DNA of 64,000 bases from Candidatus Saccharimonadota bacterium (GCA_017545485.1 JAFWMY010000011.1:97675-161674), one strand, 5' to 3'; positions 34,076-43,859 are shown, counted from the first letter of the stretch. Notes: a model not told the origin generated them from the letters alone. Program-made: numbers and translations.

Positions 34076-35691
34076 AAAATAATTATATCACAAATCCGCG
34101 CTTCGCAGGATTCCACGCCGTTAAAATCATTTTTTATAAGTTTAATAAACGGTTGAATATGGTCATACGCAGGGTCTAAATTTAACCATGTTTCTGGAGC
34201 ATAAAAAGTGATGGCCTTTAGATATTTGCCATTTTTGTCACGAAGATCCAGCCTTAGATGGTTACGTTCGGCGCCCATGCGAGTAGCGCCGGTTATTTGA
34301 ACATCCTGGAGACAAAATACTGGCTCTTCGTTCCCTGGTCCATAGGGCTCAAGTTGTTTTAGCTCTTGTAATAGTTTTAGATTTAGTTCGGAAAAATCCG
34401 TAAGGTTTAGATCGGCATGTTGTTTTAAATAATCTGCCTGGTTTTTAAGATGTAAACTTTGGTAGTAATCGTTAATTTGTTCACGAAAGTGATAGAGATT
34501 CTCGCTTTTTAGTTTTACGCCAGCTGCGGCTGCGTGACCACCGCCATTAATAATTACATCTCTAGCATGTTCCAAGGCATCTGAGAGATTAAAATCTCCA
34601 AAGCTACGACCAGAGCCCTTTAGAATGCCCTCGCTGGTCTCCGTTAAAACGAATGCGGGTTTCTGATATTGTTCAACTAAGCGGCCAGCTACGATACCGA
34701 GTATCCCTTCGTGCCATTTGCCCGTCTCAATGATAACTGGTCCGTCCTTAACACCACGTTTTTCAATTTCTTTCGTAGCATTTATTTGTTCAGTTTTACG
34801 TTTTTTGTTCAATTGTTCTAGCTGTTCAGCGAGTGAGGCAGCTTCTGTTTGGCTAGTAGTGCGGAGCAGATTTAAAGAGATATTTGCAGTATCAAGACGA
34901 CCGGCAGCGTTCAGGCGAGGTCCAATTTGAAAACCAATAGATTCGGCGTTCAAATCTTTTACTCCAGCTCTCGTCATTAATTCTTTGAGACCTGGACGAC
35001 GAGTTTTGGCTAAAACTTTAATGCCGTAGTAACAAAGACGCCGATTTTCGCCAATCATAGTCATACTATCGCAAACTGTGCCAAGTAAAACTAAGTCTAG
35101 TAGCCATTTTTCTTGGCCTTTTTTAATCATCCCCTCTTGGACTAGTGCTTCAGCGACTTTAAAAGCCACTCCGACACCTGCAAGGTTCTGGAGAGATGGG
35201 GTAGGAGAATCCTTGCGATGGGGATTAATTATCGCCAAAGCTTCTGGCAATTCTGCCTCGGTTTCGTGATGGTCCGTAACTATAGTATTAATATTTAGAG
35301 TATTTAGCTCATCAATTATTTCATGGTTACGAGAGCCGCAATCTACGGTAATAACCAGTGAAATCTGTTGTTTTTTGGCACGCGTAATGAGCTTTGGACT
35401 CATGCCATAGCCATCAGCAAAACGATCTGGAAGCATAATTGTAATCTGCTCTGGTTCCACTCCTGCAAGAAGCAAAGCCTGTTCCATGACGGTGCTAGCA
35501 GTAACACCATCGGTGTCATAATCACCATAAATAAGGATTTTTTCATGGTTTTTTATAGCAAGGTTAATACGGCTAACGGCTTTGTCCATACTTTCAAGGG
35601 TAAATGGAGAAATGGCATTTTCATATTTAGGATGCAAAAAATCTTCATTAAACCCACGTTTTGCTAGCAATCGTTCAAAAATTTTACTCAA
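34072..35691 (-). CDS. recJ: Single-strand DNA exonuclease RecJ
   Basis: A 539-aa DHH-family 5'-3' exonuclease for recombination and mismatch repair. Motifs: YGDYDTDGVTAS (about residue 55, metal-binding Asp), VITVDCGSRNHE, VTDHHETEAELP (DHH) and the DHHA1 block INGGGHAAAAGVKL. Length is normal for compact RecJ. The start is TTG at 35691 (no ATG fits), preceded by GGGGG seven bases upstream and 12 bases after the winged-helix gene stop, so the two genes form one operon. Confidence 0.92.
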   Translation of the reverse strand: MSKIFERLLAKRGFNEDFLHPKYENAISPFTLESMDKAVSRINLAIKNHEKILIYGDYDTDGVTASTVMEQALLLAGVEPEQITIMLPDRFADGYGMSPKLITRAKKQQISLVITVDCGSRNHEIIDELNTLNINTIVTDHHETEAELPEALAIINPHRKDSPTPSLQNLAGVGVAFKVAEALVQEGMIKKGQEKWLLDLVLLGTVCDSMTMIGENRRLCYYGIKVLAKTRRPGLKELMTRAGVKDLNAESIGFQIGPRLNAAGRLDTANISLNLLRTTSQTEAASLAEQLEQLNKKRKTEQINATKEIEKRGVKDGPVIIETGKWHEGILGIVAGRLVEQYQKPAFVLTETSEGILKGSGRSFGDFNLSDALEHARDVIINGGGHAAAAGVKLKSENLYHFREQINDYYQSLHLKNQADYLKQHADLNLTDFSELNLKLLQELKQLEPYGPGNEEPVFCLQDVQITGATRMGAERNHLRLDLRDKNGKYLKAITFYAPETWLNLDPAYDHIQPFIKLIKNDFNGVESCEARICDIIIL

Positions 35692-35703
35692 TTTATACCC
35701 CCG

Positions 35704-35994
35704 TTAGCCAATAGTTTTGGATGGTTTATTGCCCTTTTGACTTTTAATTACGATGGATTGAAGTTCTTTTAAAATTGGGAATTGTTTATTGGTTTGGTAA
35801 AACTTGTTTTTGCCCTTTTTGGTAACTACTAGAAAACCGCCTTTAGCCATGCGCTCTAATTCCCTCTGGATATTGCCTGGATCCTCTTTTATAAGTTTAG
35901 CTAAACCTCTAACATGAGTCTTAAAATCTGGATATTTGGCAAAAACGACCATTATTTTGCGGCGCACCCGAGAAGTCACAAATATTTCTATCAT
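35704..35994 (-). CDS. Small winged-helix regulator
   Basis: A 96-aa DNA-binding protein. An ArsR-like fold is suggested by RRKIMVVFAKYPDFKTHVRG, then LAKLIKEDPGNIQRELERMAKGG as the recognition part and FLVVTKKGKNKFYQTN as the wing. No metal-binding Cys are present. It leads the operon with recJ. SD GAGGT with ATG three to four bases later, and CTATAAT-type box about 30 bases upstream; the promoter region is shared back to back with priA. Target unknown; self-control or control of recJ is plausible. Confidence 0.72.
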   Translation of the reverse strand: MIEIFVTSRVRRKIMVVFAKYPDFKTHVRGLAKLIKEDPGNIQRELERMAKGGFLVVTKKGKNKFYQTNKQFPILKELQSIVIKSQKGNKPSKTIG

Positions 35995-36069
35995 ATTACC
36001 TCGCTTTAATTCTCTCTATTATAGCAAAGAATGTAAAAAATACAACAAATATTTTGGTATAATAATGAT

Positions 36070-38004
36070 ATGTTTTATGAGGTGATACCGGAAGGTAAGG
36101 TGGAGGCACTAACTTATGATTTTGATGGTTCCCTTTTGCCTGGGCAGATAGTACTTGTGTCTGTTGGACAACGAACGGTTCCTGGAATTATTATTAAAAA
36201 AGTTGCGCAACCGGTTTTTAAAACAAAAACTATTTTGAAAGTTTTGTATTCAGAACAACTACCAGCCCACTTGGTTAAAACTGTGCAATTTATACATGAT
36301 TATTACCTCGCGCCTTCAGGACAGGCAGTATCACTGATTTTACCCCGTGGGGTTGAAAAGAAACGGAGAAAAACCGAACAAATGTTCGGTGAAAAAGCTA
36401 AAAGTAAGTTGGAGCTAATTTCCAGGGAAATCATGCTTAATACTGCCCAAAAAAATGCGCTAGAAGGCCTCCAGAAGGCCGTAGGAGCCACGAAACTGCT
36501 GTTTGGCGTTACTGGTAGTGGTAAAACGAACATATACCTTAAAATGGCTTCTAAAGCCCTTCTAGAGCATAAGTCTACTATCCTTTTGGTACCTGAAATC
36601 GCTCTAACTGGGCAATTGGTGCAAGCTTTTCGCAATATCTTTAAAACTCAAGTTATAGTGATGCATTCACAACAAACTGAGGCAGAGAGACATTTAATCT
36701 TTGAAATGCTATTAAGATCAGATCAGCCTAGAATTGTCGTGGGGCCTCGGTCCGCATTGTTTGCTCCCCTATCTAATATTGGATTAATTATTATAGACGA
36801 AGAGCATGAAAACACTTATTTTCAAGAAAACCCGCCCCGTTATTCTGCTGTAAGAGTAGCGAGCTTTATGGCGAATACGATTGGATGCCCTCTTGTACTT
36901 GGTTCAGCAACTCCTAAAGTTGAAGATTTTAAGATAGCCTCAGAACATAATTCAGTAATTACACTAACTCAAAAAGCAAAAAAAGATGCCACTCGGCCAA
37001 CTATTGAGATTATAGACTTCAAAGATAGAGATAATTTTACGAGAAACAAATATTTTGCTAATTCCCTTTTATCAGCGATTGCGACAAACTTAGAACAAGG
37101 GCGACAAACTTTAATATTTCATAATCGGAGGGGGTCAGCGCCACTTACCATCTGTGAAAGCTGCGGCGAAGAAGTATTGTGCCCTAATTGCTATTTGCCA
37201 CTAACTCTGCACGCCGACAGCTATGAATTGATCTGTCATACTTGTGATTATCATATGAAAGTGCCTGTAGTTTGTCCAAAATGTGGTGCGCCCGGGTTAA
37301 TTCATAAGGGGTTTGGCACCAAACTGTTAGAGGCAGAATTGCGTAAATTATTCCCGAAAGCCAAAATAAGGAGATTTGACGCTGATAATAAAAAAGGTGA
37401 AGGCCTAGATGCAGTTTATACAGAGGTAAAGAGTGGCGAAGTGGATATAATCGTGGGGACGCAGACGATTGCTAAGGGGCTAGATTTACCTAAATTAGCT
37501 ACCGTAGGTGTGGTGCAAGCCGATGCGGGGCTATCGCTACCTGATTATATGGCAGAGGAACGAACTTTCCAGCTACTTACTCAGGTGATTGGAAGAGTGG
37601 GTAGAGGACACCTCGGTAATGCTGAAGTATTTATCCAGACATTTCGGCCAGAACATCCAGTACTACAGTTTGCAGCAAATGAAGATTATTTAGAGTTTTA
37701 TAAGTATATGATAAAAAAACGACAACGAGCGGGATTTCCCCCCTTTAAATTTGTGATGAAGCTAGAAATTACCCTAAAAACAGAAGCGATAGTTTTGAAA
37801 AAAATACGAGATTTGATAAACCAGTTATCTTTAAATAAATCTCTGTTAATTTCCCCTGCTCAACCAGCTTTCCATGAGCGAACGGCAAAAGGTTATACTT
37901 GGCAAATAATTGTGAGGAGTAAATCAAGAAAAGACCTTATAAAAGCTTGCGCCGGAATAGATAAAAACTTCAAGATTACTTTAGACCCGCCGGGGCTACT
38001 TTAA
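36070..38004 (+). CDS. priA: Primosomal helicase PriA
   Basis: A 644-aa replication-restart helicase, somewhat short because the N-terminal DNA-binding part is compact. Walker A is FGVTGSGKTNIYLKMA (about residue 147), DEAH-type box IIDEEHENTYFQ, and eight zinc-binding Cys lie in CESCGEEVLCPNCYLPL ... CHTCDYHMKVPVVCPKCG (about 360-415). Helicase motifs VGTQTIAKGLDLPKLA and TQVIGRVGRG follow. TGGTATAAT (36055-36063) ends six bases before the ATG: predicted leaderless. It converges with the TetR-like gene, overlapping by nine bases. Confidence 0.94.
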   Translation: MFYEVIPEGKVEALTYDFDGSLLPGQIVLVSVGQRTVPGIIIKKVAQPVFKTKTILKVLYSEQLPAHLVKTVQFIHDYYLAPSGQAVSLILPRGVEKKRRKTEQMFGEKAKSKLELISREIMLNTAQKNALEGLQKAVGATKLLFGVTGSGKTNIYLKMASKALLEHKSTILLVPEIALTGQLVQAFRNIFKTQVIVMHSQQTEAERHLIFEMLLRSDQPRIVVGPRSALFAPLSNIGLIIIDEEHENTYFQENPPRYSAVRVASFMANTIGCPLVLGSATPKVEDFKIASEHNSVITLTQKAKKDATRPTIEIIDFKDRDNFTRNKYFANSLLSAIATNLEQGRQTLIFHNRRGSAPLTICESCGEEVLCPNCYLPLTLHADSYELICHTCDYHMKVPVVCPKCGAPGLIHKGFGTKLLEAELRKLFPKAKIRRFDADNKKGEGLDAVYTEVKSGEVDIIVGTQTIAKGLDLPKLATVGVVQADAGLSLPDYMAEERTFQLLTQVIGRVGRGHLGNAEVFIQTFRPEHPVLQFAANEDYLEFYKYMIKKRQRAGFPPFKFVMKLEITLKTEAIVLKKIRDLINQLSLNKSLLISPAQPAFHERTAKGYTWQIIVRSKSRKDLIKACAGIDKNFKITLDPPGLL

Positions 38005-38562
38005 GGGTAGAAGATTGTGGCGAGCCATCTTGGTAAGATGGATGATGTTTTCAAGAGTCTGGTCTAAATATTGGTTGGAAAAGTTTTGTTTTGCCCATAT
38101 CTCAATAGCGCCTAGCACTTCGTTTTCGTAAACTATAAACATCTTCTCTGGGTTTTTGCCTAAGCGCCACTCATCTATAACGATGGCACTGATATGATTT
38201 AACATTTTTTTGATTATTTCCTTGTGGTTTTCATTAAATAGCTCTTTGAATAGCATCCTATTATTGGAAATAAAGATAAGAGTGCGAAGATAAACTACTC
38301 GTAGTTTAGGATGTTTTTTCCTTAGATAGTGTTTAATAATATGGCTGAACGTTTTAAATAAGTATTCCTCATAATCCCGAATGATGAGATTGACGGAGCG
38401 ATGATGACGATGTAAAGTGGAGCGCGAAACCTGGGCTTGCTTGGCAATTTTCTTTGCGCTAGGACAGTCGCGGCATTTACAAAAAGCATGGAAGATAGCG
38501 CATTCGGTTCTGTAATAATGTTTGTTTGCCATTCTTTTCTCTGTTAAGCGACAATTTGTCAT
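37996..38562 (-). CDS. TetR-like transcriptional regulator
   Basis: A 188-aa regulator. The helix-turn-helix is SAKKIAKQAQVSRSTLHRHH (about residues 39-58), followed by an all-helical ligand domain. The N-terminus is Cys-rich (CRLTEK ... CAIFHAFCKCRDC), which could bind metal or sense redox. Start 38562 (MTNCRL) is chosen because TATAAT (38575-38570, minus) ends seven bases before it; ATG at 38529 (MANKHYY) is an alternative. Divergent from the bile-salt-hydrolase-like gene with 101 bases between starts, so it probably controls that gene and itself (inference). Confidence 0.72.
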   Translation of the reverse strand: MTNCRLTEKRMANKHYYRTECAIFHAFCKCRDCPSAKKIAKQAQVSRSTLHRHHRSVNLIIRDYEEYLFKTFSHIIKHYLRKKHPKLRVVYLRTLIFISNNRMLFKELFNENHKEIIKKMLNHISAIVIDEWRLGKNPEKMFIVYENEVLGAIEIWAKQNFSNQYLDQTLENIIHLTKMARHNLLPLK

Positions 38563-38663
38563 GCAAAATATTATATGTTTTTTGAGGCTATTTGACAAGA
38601 AAGCTGTGTCTAAAATGTGATATAATAAGTATAAGAATTTTGTAAACAAAAAGGAGGATTTAT

Positions 38664-39608
38664 ATGTGTACAGGGGTGAGATTTAATAACGATGCGGGAG
38701 AAATGTATTTTGGACGTAATTTAGACTGGTCTACCGGATATGGAGAAAAAGTTATAATCACTCCACGAGGTTATAAATATTCTTCAGCATTTCTTGGAGA
38801 GATGGGTGGCTCAGCGGTAATTGGGATGGCAATTATTGCCGAAAATGTACCTCTGTATTTTGATTGCGCAAATGAGCGTGGGCTTGCGATAGCAGGATTG
38901 AACTTCCCTGGTTATGCAGCTTACGCCCCTGAGCCTGTCGCCGATAAAACTAATGTAGCGGCTTACGAATTTCCTCTGTGGGTGGCTTTGAATTTTAAAA
39001 CTGTAGATGAGGTTGAAAAAGCGCTACATGATGTTGCAATTGTAGCTAGGCCAATTAACGAGCAATACCCGGTTTCTGAACTGCATTGGCTGATTGGCGA
39101 CGCAAAACGTTCGGTCGTAGTGGAATATACTGAAGCAGGAATGGGAATATTTGAAAACAATGTGGATGTTTTAACTAACCAACCTGGTTATAATTGGCAC
39201 GAGGAGAACTTGCGAAACTATATGAATCTGTTTTCTTTGATGCCGAAAGGGGTAAAATGGGGTAAATCTGTTTTGAAAGCGTTTGGTTCTGGGTCATTAA
39301 TGCGAGGAATTCCTGGGGATTACTATTCCCCCTCTCGTTTTGTAAGGGTGGCCTATCTTAACACTCACTATCCAGTTCAATCAGATGAAGCGTCCAATGT
39401 GTCACGACTTTTCCATACTCTTGCCGGAGTCGCAATGATTGACGGAGCGGCGGCAATGGCGGACGGGTCATTTGAAAAAACAATTTATACCGGTGGGTAT
39501 TCTACGGCAAGTCAAACTTATTATTACAATACCTACGAAGATTCAACAATTCAAAGTGTGTCATTAAAAGATTATGAACTTGATTCTGATAAGTTAATTA
39601 CTGCTTAA
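38664..39608 (+). CDS. Choloylglycine hydrolase family (bile salt hydrolase-like)
   Basis: A 314-aa Ntn-hydrolase. Met is followed by the catalytic Cys2 (MCTGVRF). Other active-site residues of bile salt hydrolases are in place: Arg and Asp in FGRNLDW (about 19-22), Asn in AGLNFPGYA (about 82), Asn in VLTNQPGYNWH (about 172) and Arg in SPSRFVRV (about 225). Such enzymes free the amino acid from conjugated bile acids; some split penicillin V or N-acyl homoserine lactones. No signal peptide, so intracellular. AAGGAGG stands before the ATG, and TGATATAAT at about 38619-38628 gives a leader of roughly 30 bases. Likely acquired from a Gram-positive gut or oral neighbour (inference). Confidence 0.88.
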   Translation: MCTGVRFNNDAGEMYFGRNLDWSTGYGEKVIITPRGYKYSSAFLGEMGGSAVIGMAIIAENVPLYFDCANERGLAIAGLNFPGYAAYAPEPVADKTNVAAYEFPLWVALNFKTVDEVEKALHDVAIVARPINEQYPVSELHWLIGDAKRSVVVEYTEAGMGIFENNVDVLTNQPGYNWHEENLRNYMNLFSLMPKGVKWGKSVLKAFGSGSLMRGIPGDYYSPSRFVRVAYLNTHYPVQSDEASNVSRLFHTLAGVAMIDGAAAMADGSFEKTIYTGGYSTASQTYYYNTYEDSTIQSVSLKDYELDSDKLITA

Positions 39609-39681
39609 TATAACCTTTTCGTTATTAAAGCTAACTGGTATGATACTTTCTTTTACCCCTAAAGTATGATATAATAGGCTT

Positions 39682-40254
39682 ATGAAAATAATTACCACGC
39701 CAGATGCGCGTTTAAGGGAGAAGTCGGAAAAAGTCCACAAAATAGATGAGGAAATTCGTGGGATTATTGCTGATATGCGAAAATTATCGCTAGATTGGGA
39801 AAAAGAACACCCCTATGAGCTTTCGGCGGCGATGGCAGCACCTCAGATGGGAGTCTTAAAGCGAATTATCATTATTCGTGACGATATGGAAGACAAGAAG
39901 AATGCCTCTTTCACTGCCCTAATCAACCCAGAGGTGATACGAGCGGAAGGTAAAATAAAAACTGATTATGAGGGTTGTTTATCTGTTCCGTCCATTTATG
40001 GAATGGTGCCACGTGCCACTAAAGTACGGGTGAAAGCAAAACTAGAGGATGGTACAGAGGTACGAATCAAAGCAACAGATGAGTTGGCACGAACGTTGCT
40101 TCACGAGATTGATCACTTAAATGGAATTTTATTTATTGACCATATTAAGGGGGTAAAAGACGCATTTTATGAGATGAATGAGAAGGGGGATTTAGTGCCA
40201 GTAGACTATGATTCGCAGATTGCTGATAACAAAAAACTCTGGGGTGAGGAATAG
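39682..40254 (+). CDS. def: Peptide deformylase
   Basis: A 190-aa metalloenzyme removing formyl from new proteins. The three motifs are visible: GxGLAAPQ as SAAMAAPQMGVL (weakly conserved), EGCLSVPSIYG with the metal Cys, and LLHEIDHLNGILFID with HExxH. It is followed by fmt after six bases, the classic def-fmt pair. TGATATAAT (39667-39675) ends six bases before the ATG, so the mRNA is predicted leaderless. An insert DWEKEHPYE before the first motif is lineage-specific. Confidence 0.93.
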   Translation: MKIITTPDARLREKSEKVHKIDEEIRGIIADMRKLSLDWEKEHPYELSAAMAAPQMGVLKRIIIIRDDMEDKKNASFTALINPEVIRAEGKIKTDYEGCLSVPSIYGMVPRATKVRVKAKLEDGTEVRIKATDELARTLLHEIDHLNGILFIDHIKGVKDAFYEMNEKGDLVPVDYDSQIADNKKLWGEE

Positions 40255-40260
40255 ACAATA

Positions 40261-41037
40261 ATGGAAAAAGTGATTTTTTTTGGGAATGGGCCATTAGCTG
40301 AGTACGCATTAACAGTTATTCGGCGAAAATGCGAAGTGATTTTTCATGCAAGAAATAAAGAAGATTTAGACAAAGTCTGCCAGTTAAAAAAAGAGTTTCC
40401 AGAGGCGCACGGGATATTGGCATCGTTTGGAGTTTTGATTAAGTCTGATATTTTGAAATTATTTGAACCTGAAGGAATTTTGAATATTCATCCTTCCCTA
40501 TTGCCGGCTTACAGGGGCGCATCGCCTATAGAATCAGCGATTTTGGCGGGAGATAATGATTTTTCGGTATCTGTAATGAAATTAGCGGAAGCAATGGATG
40601 CGGGCCCAATATATTATCAGACAACAATCTCTGATTTACCTCTAGAAAAAGATACAATATATCGGACTCTGGCCGAAACTGGAGCAGAATGGATTTGTGA
40701 GAATTTAACAGATTTGCCCACACCTGTAGAGCAAGATGAATCTCTAGCAACTTTTTGCGGGAAGATGGACAAATTTATGGGAGTATTAGCACCTGAAACA
40801 GATACAGCCGAGACTACATTTCGCAAAATAGTGGCTTACCAGGGGTATCCGAAACCAAAATATACCTTTTTTGGCAAAAAATGCATCATTTTAGGGGCAC
40901 ATATATTAAAGCAGGGTGAGACGGCGGTTTTATCATTTCCTTGTGCTGATGGTATTTCTGTGGCAATAGATATTTTACAGCCCGAAGGCCGTAAGCCGAT
41001 GGATGCTAAAAGTTTTATAAACGGATATCGGAAATAG
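40261..41037 (+). CDS. fmt: Methionyl-tRNA formyltransferase
   Basis: A 258-aa enzyme formylating initiator Met-tRNA, about 50 residues shorter than usual. The catalytic core is clear: ILNIHPSLLPAYRGASPIES (with the key His) and the Asp in MKLAEAMDAGPIYYQ. The C-terminal OB-like tRNA-binding domain is reduced but present (GYPKPKYTFFGKKCIIL ...). The N-terminal formyl-folate region also looks compact. It is the second gene after def and has no own ribosome site of note, consistent with translational coupling. Confidence 0.9.
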   Translation: MEKVIFFGNGPLAEYALTVIRRKCEVIFHARNKEDLDKVCQLKKEFPEAHGILASFGVLIKSDILKLFEPEGILNIHPSLLPAYRGASPIESAILAGDNDFSVSVMKLAEAMDAGPIYYQTTISDLPLEKDTIYRTLAETGAEWICENLTDLPTPVEQDESLATFCGKMDKFMGVLAPETDTAETTFRKIVAYQGYPKPKYTFFGKKCIILGAHILKQGETAVLSFPCADGISVAIDILQPEGRKPMDAKSFINGYRK

Positions 41038-41159
41038 TTTTTGAAAAAATACTTAGGCCTATAAAAATAAATGCCATGGCAACATAATATATAAGACTAT
41101 TGTGATGAGGACACTAAGACGCCGTAATGTGATTCGTAGTAAGGAGTGCTCTATATTCT

Positions 41160-41480
41160 TTATTTTAGAATGCTATATAAAATCATTATAACGCCAGTTA
41201 GAGTGATTGGAATGCCAAAAAATACCAGTCCAGCTATGCCAATCATACATAGGCCGAGGGTCCCACAATCGTTGCCTCCTTCAGCAAACGGGTTACAATG
41301 GTTAATTTGCCCAATTATTTGAGGAATCCCAAGAGTGATAAACGCAAAAAGTACGACAAATAAAAGCAAAATTATTCCACTCCACATGATTGTTCTCTTT
41401 TTGTTAGACTTTCTGACGATTTGATTTTGAGCCCGATTCGGTTGTTGTGGAGTTTGAGATAATACTGGTTGTATAGTCAT
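41160..41480 (-). CDS. Small two-span membrane protein
   Basis: A 106-aa protein with a Gln/Pro-rich cytoplasmic start (VLSQTPQQPNRAQNQ), a basic stretch and two spans (about 34-55 and 76-100, CMIGIAGLVFFGIPITLTGV). Two Cys lie in the loop (NHCNPFAEGGNDCGTLG). I take ATG 41480; an upstream in-frame TTG at 41507 overlaps the DUF5663 gene stop. It is the second gene after the DUF5663 gene. No function recognised. Confidence 0.6.
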   Translation of the reverse strand: MTIQPVLSQTPQQPNRAQNQIVRKSNKKRTIMWSGIILLLFVVLFAFITLGIPQIIGQINHCNPFAEGGNDCGTLGLCMIGIAGLVFFGIPITLTGVIMILYSILK

Positions 41481-41496
41481 ATTGTTATTCTCTTCG

Positions 41497-41790
41497 CTAA
41501 GCACCAATTATTTTGGCGCGGTTAGCACGGATTTCTTCTTTCATTTCCTCTATGGTACGATTGACAATTTCACGATAATCAGGGCGATTTTTTTCTAGCC
41601 ATTTGGCAGCTTCTGATGGGTCGGTAATCATATCAAACTCATTAAGCTGAACCTCTGTAAGTCCTTTGGAAATACGTTCGCCAATGCGAACTTCAAGCTC
41701 TTCCTGAACAAAATTTAAAAACCTTTGCTTTTGGTCTTCCGGCATTGCCTGAAGCCCCATTTCTTGTAAAAATTTATCATCAAATTGCAT
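41497..41790 (-). CDS. DUF5663 family protein
   Basis: A 97-aa acidic, all-helical protein. The pattern FLQEMGLQAMPEDQKQRFLN and the later ELEVRIGERISKGLTEVQLN, ending in a WLEKNRPDYREIV segment, match the DUF5663 family that recurs in Patescibacteria. Its role is unknown. AAGGAG precedes the ATG at 41790. It lies just downstream of infB on the same strand with 60 bases between ATG and the infB stop, and is followed by a small membrane protein in the same direction. Confidence 0.7.
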   Translation of the reverse strand: MQFDDKFLQEMGLQAMPEDQKQRFLNFVQEELEVRIGERISKGLTEVQLNEFDMITDPSEAAKWLEKNRPDYREIVNRTIEEMKEEIRANRAKIIGA

Positions 41791-41849
41791 ATAATTTACT
41801 CCTTGTGCTTATTGTATCATAAAGAAATGGAAGATGCCAAAAATGTTAT

Positions 41850-43616
41850 TTACAAAGTGCGTTTTTTGGTCTCGCGAGTAAAGAATTTGAGACGGTCGCC
41901 AATTTGTAACTCGGTTTTATGCTCGGTTTTTAGAGCAAGGCCACCTGTTTCGCCAGCAATAAGTTCTTTTACTTCGGTTTTTTCTTTCTGAGTAGTAACA
42001 ACTTCTGCCTCACCAAGATATTTCTTGTCTCTGATAATTCTAGCCAAGTAGCCAGGTTTTACGTCGCCAGTTAGCACTTCGCCACCAGCAATGATGCTGG
42101 TCTTTTCAGTACGGAAAACACCGAGGACCTTTAGTTCGCCTTTATCTTCTTCGATAATTTCAGCGTCAAGAAGATTTTCCATTTCGTGTTTTGCATCATC
42201 TAACAATTCATAAATAACCTTATAAGTACGGATAGGAACATTGTCACGTGCTGCCATCTTAGAGATGTTAATAGGAACTGAAACATTGAAACCATAAACC
42301 ACAGTATTTTCTCCAGCAGCCATATAAACGTCATTTTCATTGATATCGCCAACACCGGTAGAAACAATATTTAGAGTAATCTCGCCATGAGTGTCAATTA
42401 GGCGTAAACTATCCACTACTGAAGTAACGGAACCTAAAACGTCACCTTTTACAATTACATTAAAGGTCTTGGAGTTGTCTGCAACATTCATCATACGAAG
42501 GAGATCAGAGCTGGTAACATTGGCGTCAGCAGATTCATTAGCGATAGCTTGAGCATTCAAGAGTGCCATTTTGCGGGCTGTTTTTTCATCTTTAACTTCT
42601 GTAAAGCGATCACCGAAGTTTGGTAGTTCCTTAAACCCTGTGATAGTAACAGGAGTAGATGGAGTAGCTTTGCCTTTAGGTTTGCCACGCCAGTCTAGCA
42701 TGGTACGAATTTTACCGTAAGTAGAACCAGCTACGATAAATTCGCCGGTTTTTAATTCGCCACCGGTAACTAATAAATTAACTACTGAGCCTTTCCCTGT
42801 TTCCATATGAGATTCAATTACCAGACCTTCTGCTGGGATATTAATATCGGCTTTTAATTCCTCTATATCGGCAGTTAAAAGAATCATATCAAGAAGTTGA
42901 TCAAGGTTTTGGTTCATTTTAGCGGAAATAGGTACCATGGTAATATCACCACCCCATTCTTCAGGCTGAAGACCATTCTGAGAAAGGTCCGCCATAGTGC
43001 GTGGAATATCGGCACCTTCGCGGTCTATTTTATTGATGGCAACAATAATCTTTGCGTTAGCTGTTTTGGCGAAATTAATAGCTTCTATAGTCTGGGGCTT
43101 AACACCGTCATCAGCAGCGACAACGATTACAACAATATCGGTAAGCATTGCGCCGTGTTGGCGAATGGCTGCGAAAGCTTCGTGCCCAGGAGTATCAAGG
43201 AAGGTGATAAGACGACCATCATGTTCTAACTGATAGGCCGAGATGTGCTGCGTAATTCCCCCGGCTTCATCGTCTACAGTCTTTTTATTAAGCAATGTGT
43301 CAAGAAGAGTAGTTTTACCGTGATCAACATGTCCCATTACTGCTACTACTGGAGGGCGCGTGACTGCTTTATCGGATAATTCCCTGTGAAAATCAGAAGT
43401 CTTAATGGAAGTGTTCTTGCGTTCAAGTTTAACGTTTTTGAGGCCGAGCTCTTCAATAATAATTTGTGCGGTCTCATAATCTAACCTTTGGTTAATAGTA
43501 GCTACGATACCATTTTTAAAGAGTGTGCCAATTAATTCAGTAACAGAAAGACCGAGGGCTTTACTTAGCTCATCAACGGTGATAGAACCAGCAATTTGGA
43601 TTGTTTTTTCTTCCAT
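41850..43616 (-). CDS. infB: Translation initiation factor IF-2 (short form)
   Basis: A 588-aa GTPase that brings initiator tRNA to the 30S subunit. After a short IF2_N domain ([20 protein letters not shown]) comes the G domain: [16 protein letters not shown] (about 90-105), [22 protein letters not shown], followed by the beta-barrel domains and the C-terminal fMet-tRNA domain. The long N-terminal linker of E. coli IF2 is missing, as usual in small genomes. GGAGAAGG abuts the ATG. Terminates 60 bases before the next gene. Relevant to this window because leaderless mRNAs depend on the IF2/fMet-tRNA route. Confidence 0.95.
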   Translation of the reverse strand: MEEKTIQIAGSITVDELSKALGLSVTELIGTLFKNGIVATINQRLDYETAQIIIEELGLKNVKLERKNTSIKTSDFHRELSDKAVTRPPVVAVMGHVDHGKTTLLDTLLNKKTVDDEAGGITQHISAYQLEHDGRLITFLDTPGHEAFAAIRQHGAMLTDIVVIVVAADDGVKPQTIEAINFAKTANAKIIVAINKIDREGADIPRTMADLSQNGLQPEEWGGDITMVPISAKMNQNLDQLLDMILLTADIEELKADINIPAEGLVIESHMETGKGSVVNLLVTGGELKTGEFIVAGSTYGKIRTMLDWRGKPKGKATPSTPVTITGFKELPNFGDRFTEVKDEKTARKMALLNAQAIANESADANVTSSDLLRMMNVADNSKTFNVIVKGDVLGSVTSVVDSLRLIDTHGEITLNIVSTGVGDINENDVYMAAGENTVVYGFNVSVPINISKMAARDNVPIRTYKVIYELLDDAKHEMENLLDAEIIEEDKGELKVLGVFRTEKTSIIAGGEVLTGDVKPGYLARIIRDKKYLGEAEVVTTQKEKTEVKELIAGETGGLALKTEHKTELQIGDRLKFFTRETKKRTL

Positions 43617-43719
43617 CCTTCTCCTTTCTGTTAAAAAAATAACATAAAAAATGCAATTATCTTCTTATAATTTTATCACATTTTACAAAAATATGCTATA
43701 ATAGAGGCACGTTCGTTAA

Positions 43720-43794
43720 TCCCGGGTAGCTCAATGGTGGAGCAAGAAGCTGTTAACTTCGAGGTTGCTGGTTCGAGTCCAGTCCCGGGAGCCA
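43720..43794 (+). tRNA. tRNA-Asn (anticodon GTT)
   Basis: A 75-nt tRNA with encoded CCA: acceptor TCCCGGG/CCCGGGA, anticodon loop CTGTTAA giving GTT, T arm CTGG-TTCGAGT-CCAG. Promoter TGCTATAAT at 43694-43702. Confidence 0.95.
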
Positions 43795-43837
43795 CAAATT
43801 TTCAATTTGCTCAAAAAGCTGGACGTCGTTCTTCAAA

Positions 43838-43859
43838 TCGAGTCCAGTCCCGGGAGCCA
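43838..43859 (+). repeat. 22-bp direct repeat of the tRNA-Asn 3' end
   Basis: The last 22 bases of tRNA-Asn (43773-43794, T-loop to CCA) recur exactly at 43838-43859, 43 bases downstream. Such copies mark integrase attachment sites, but the 43-base interval holds no element, so this may be a scar left after excision or a small duplication. Confidence 0.8.
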
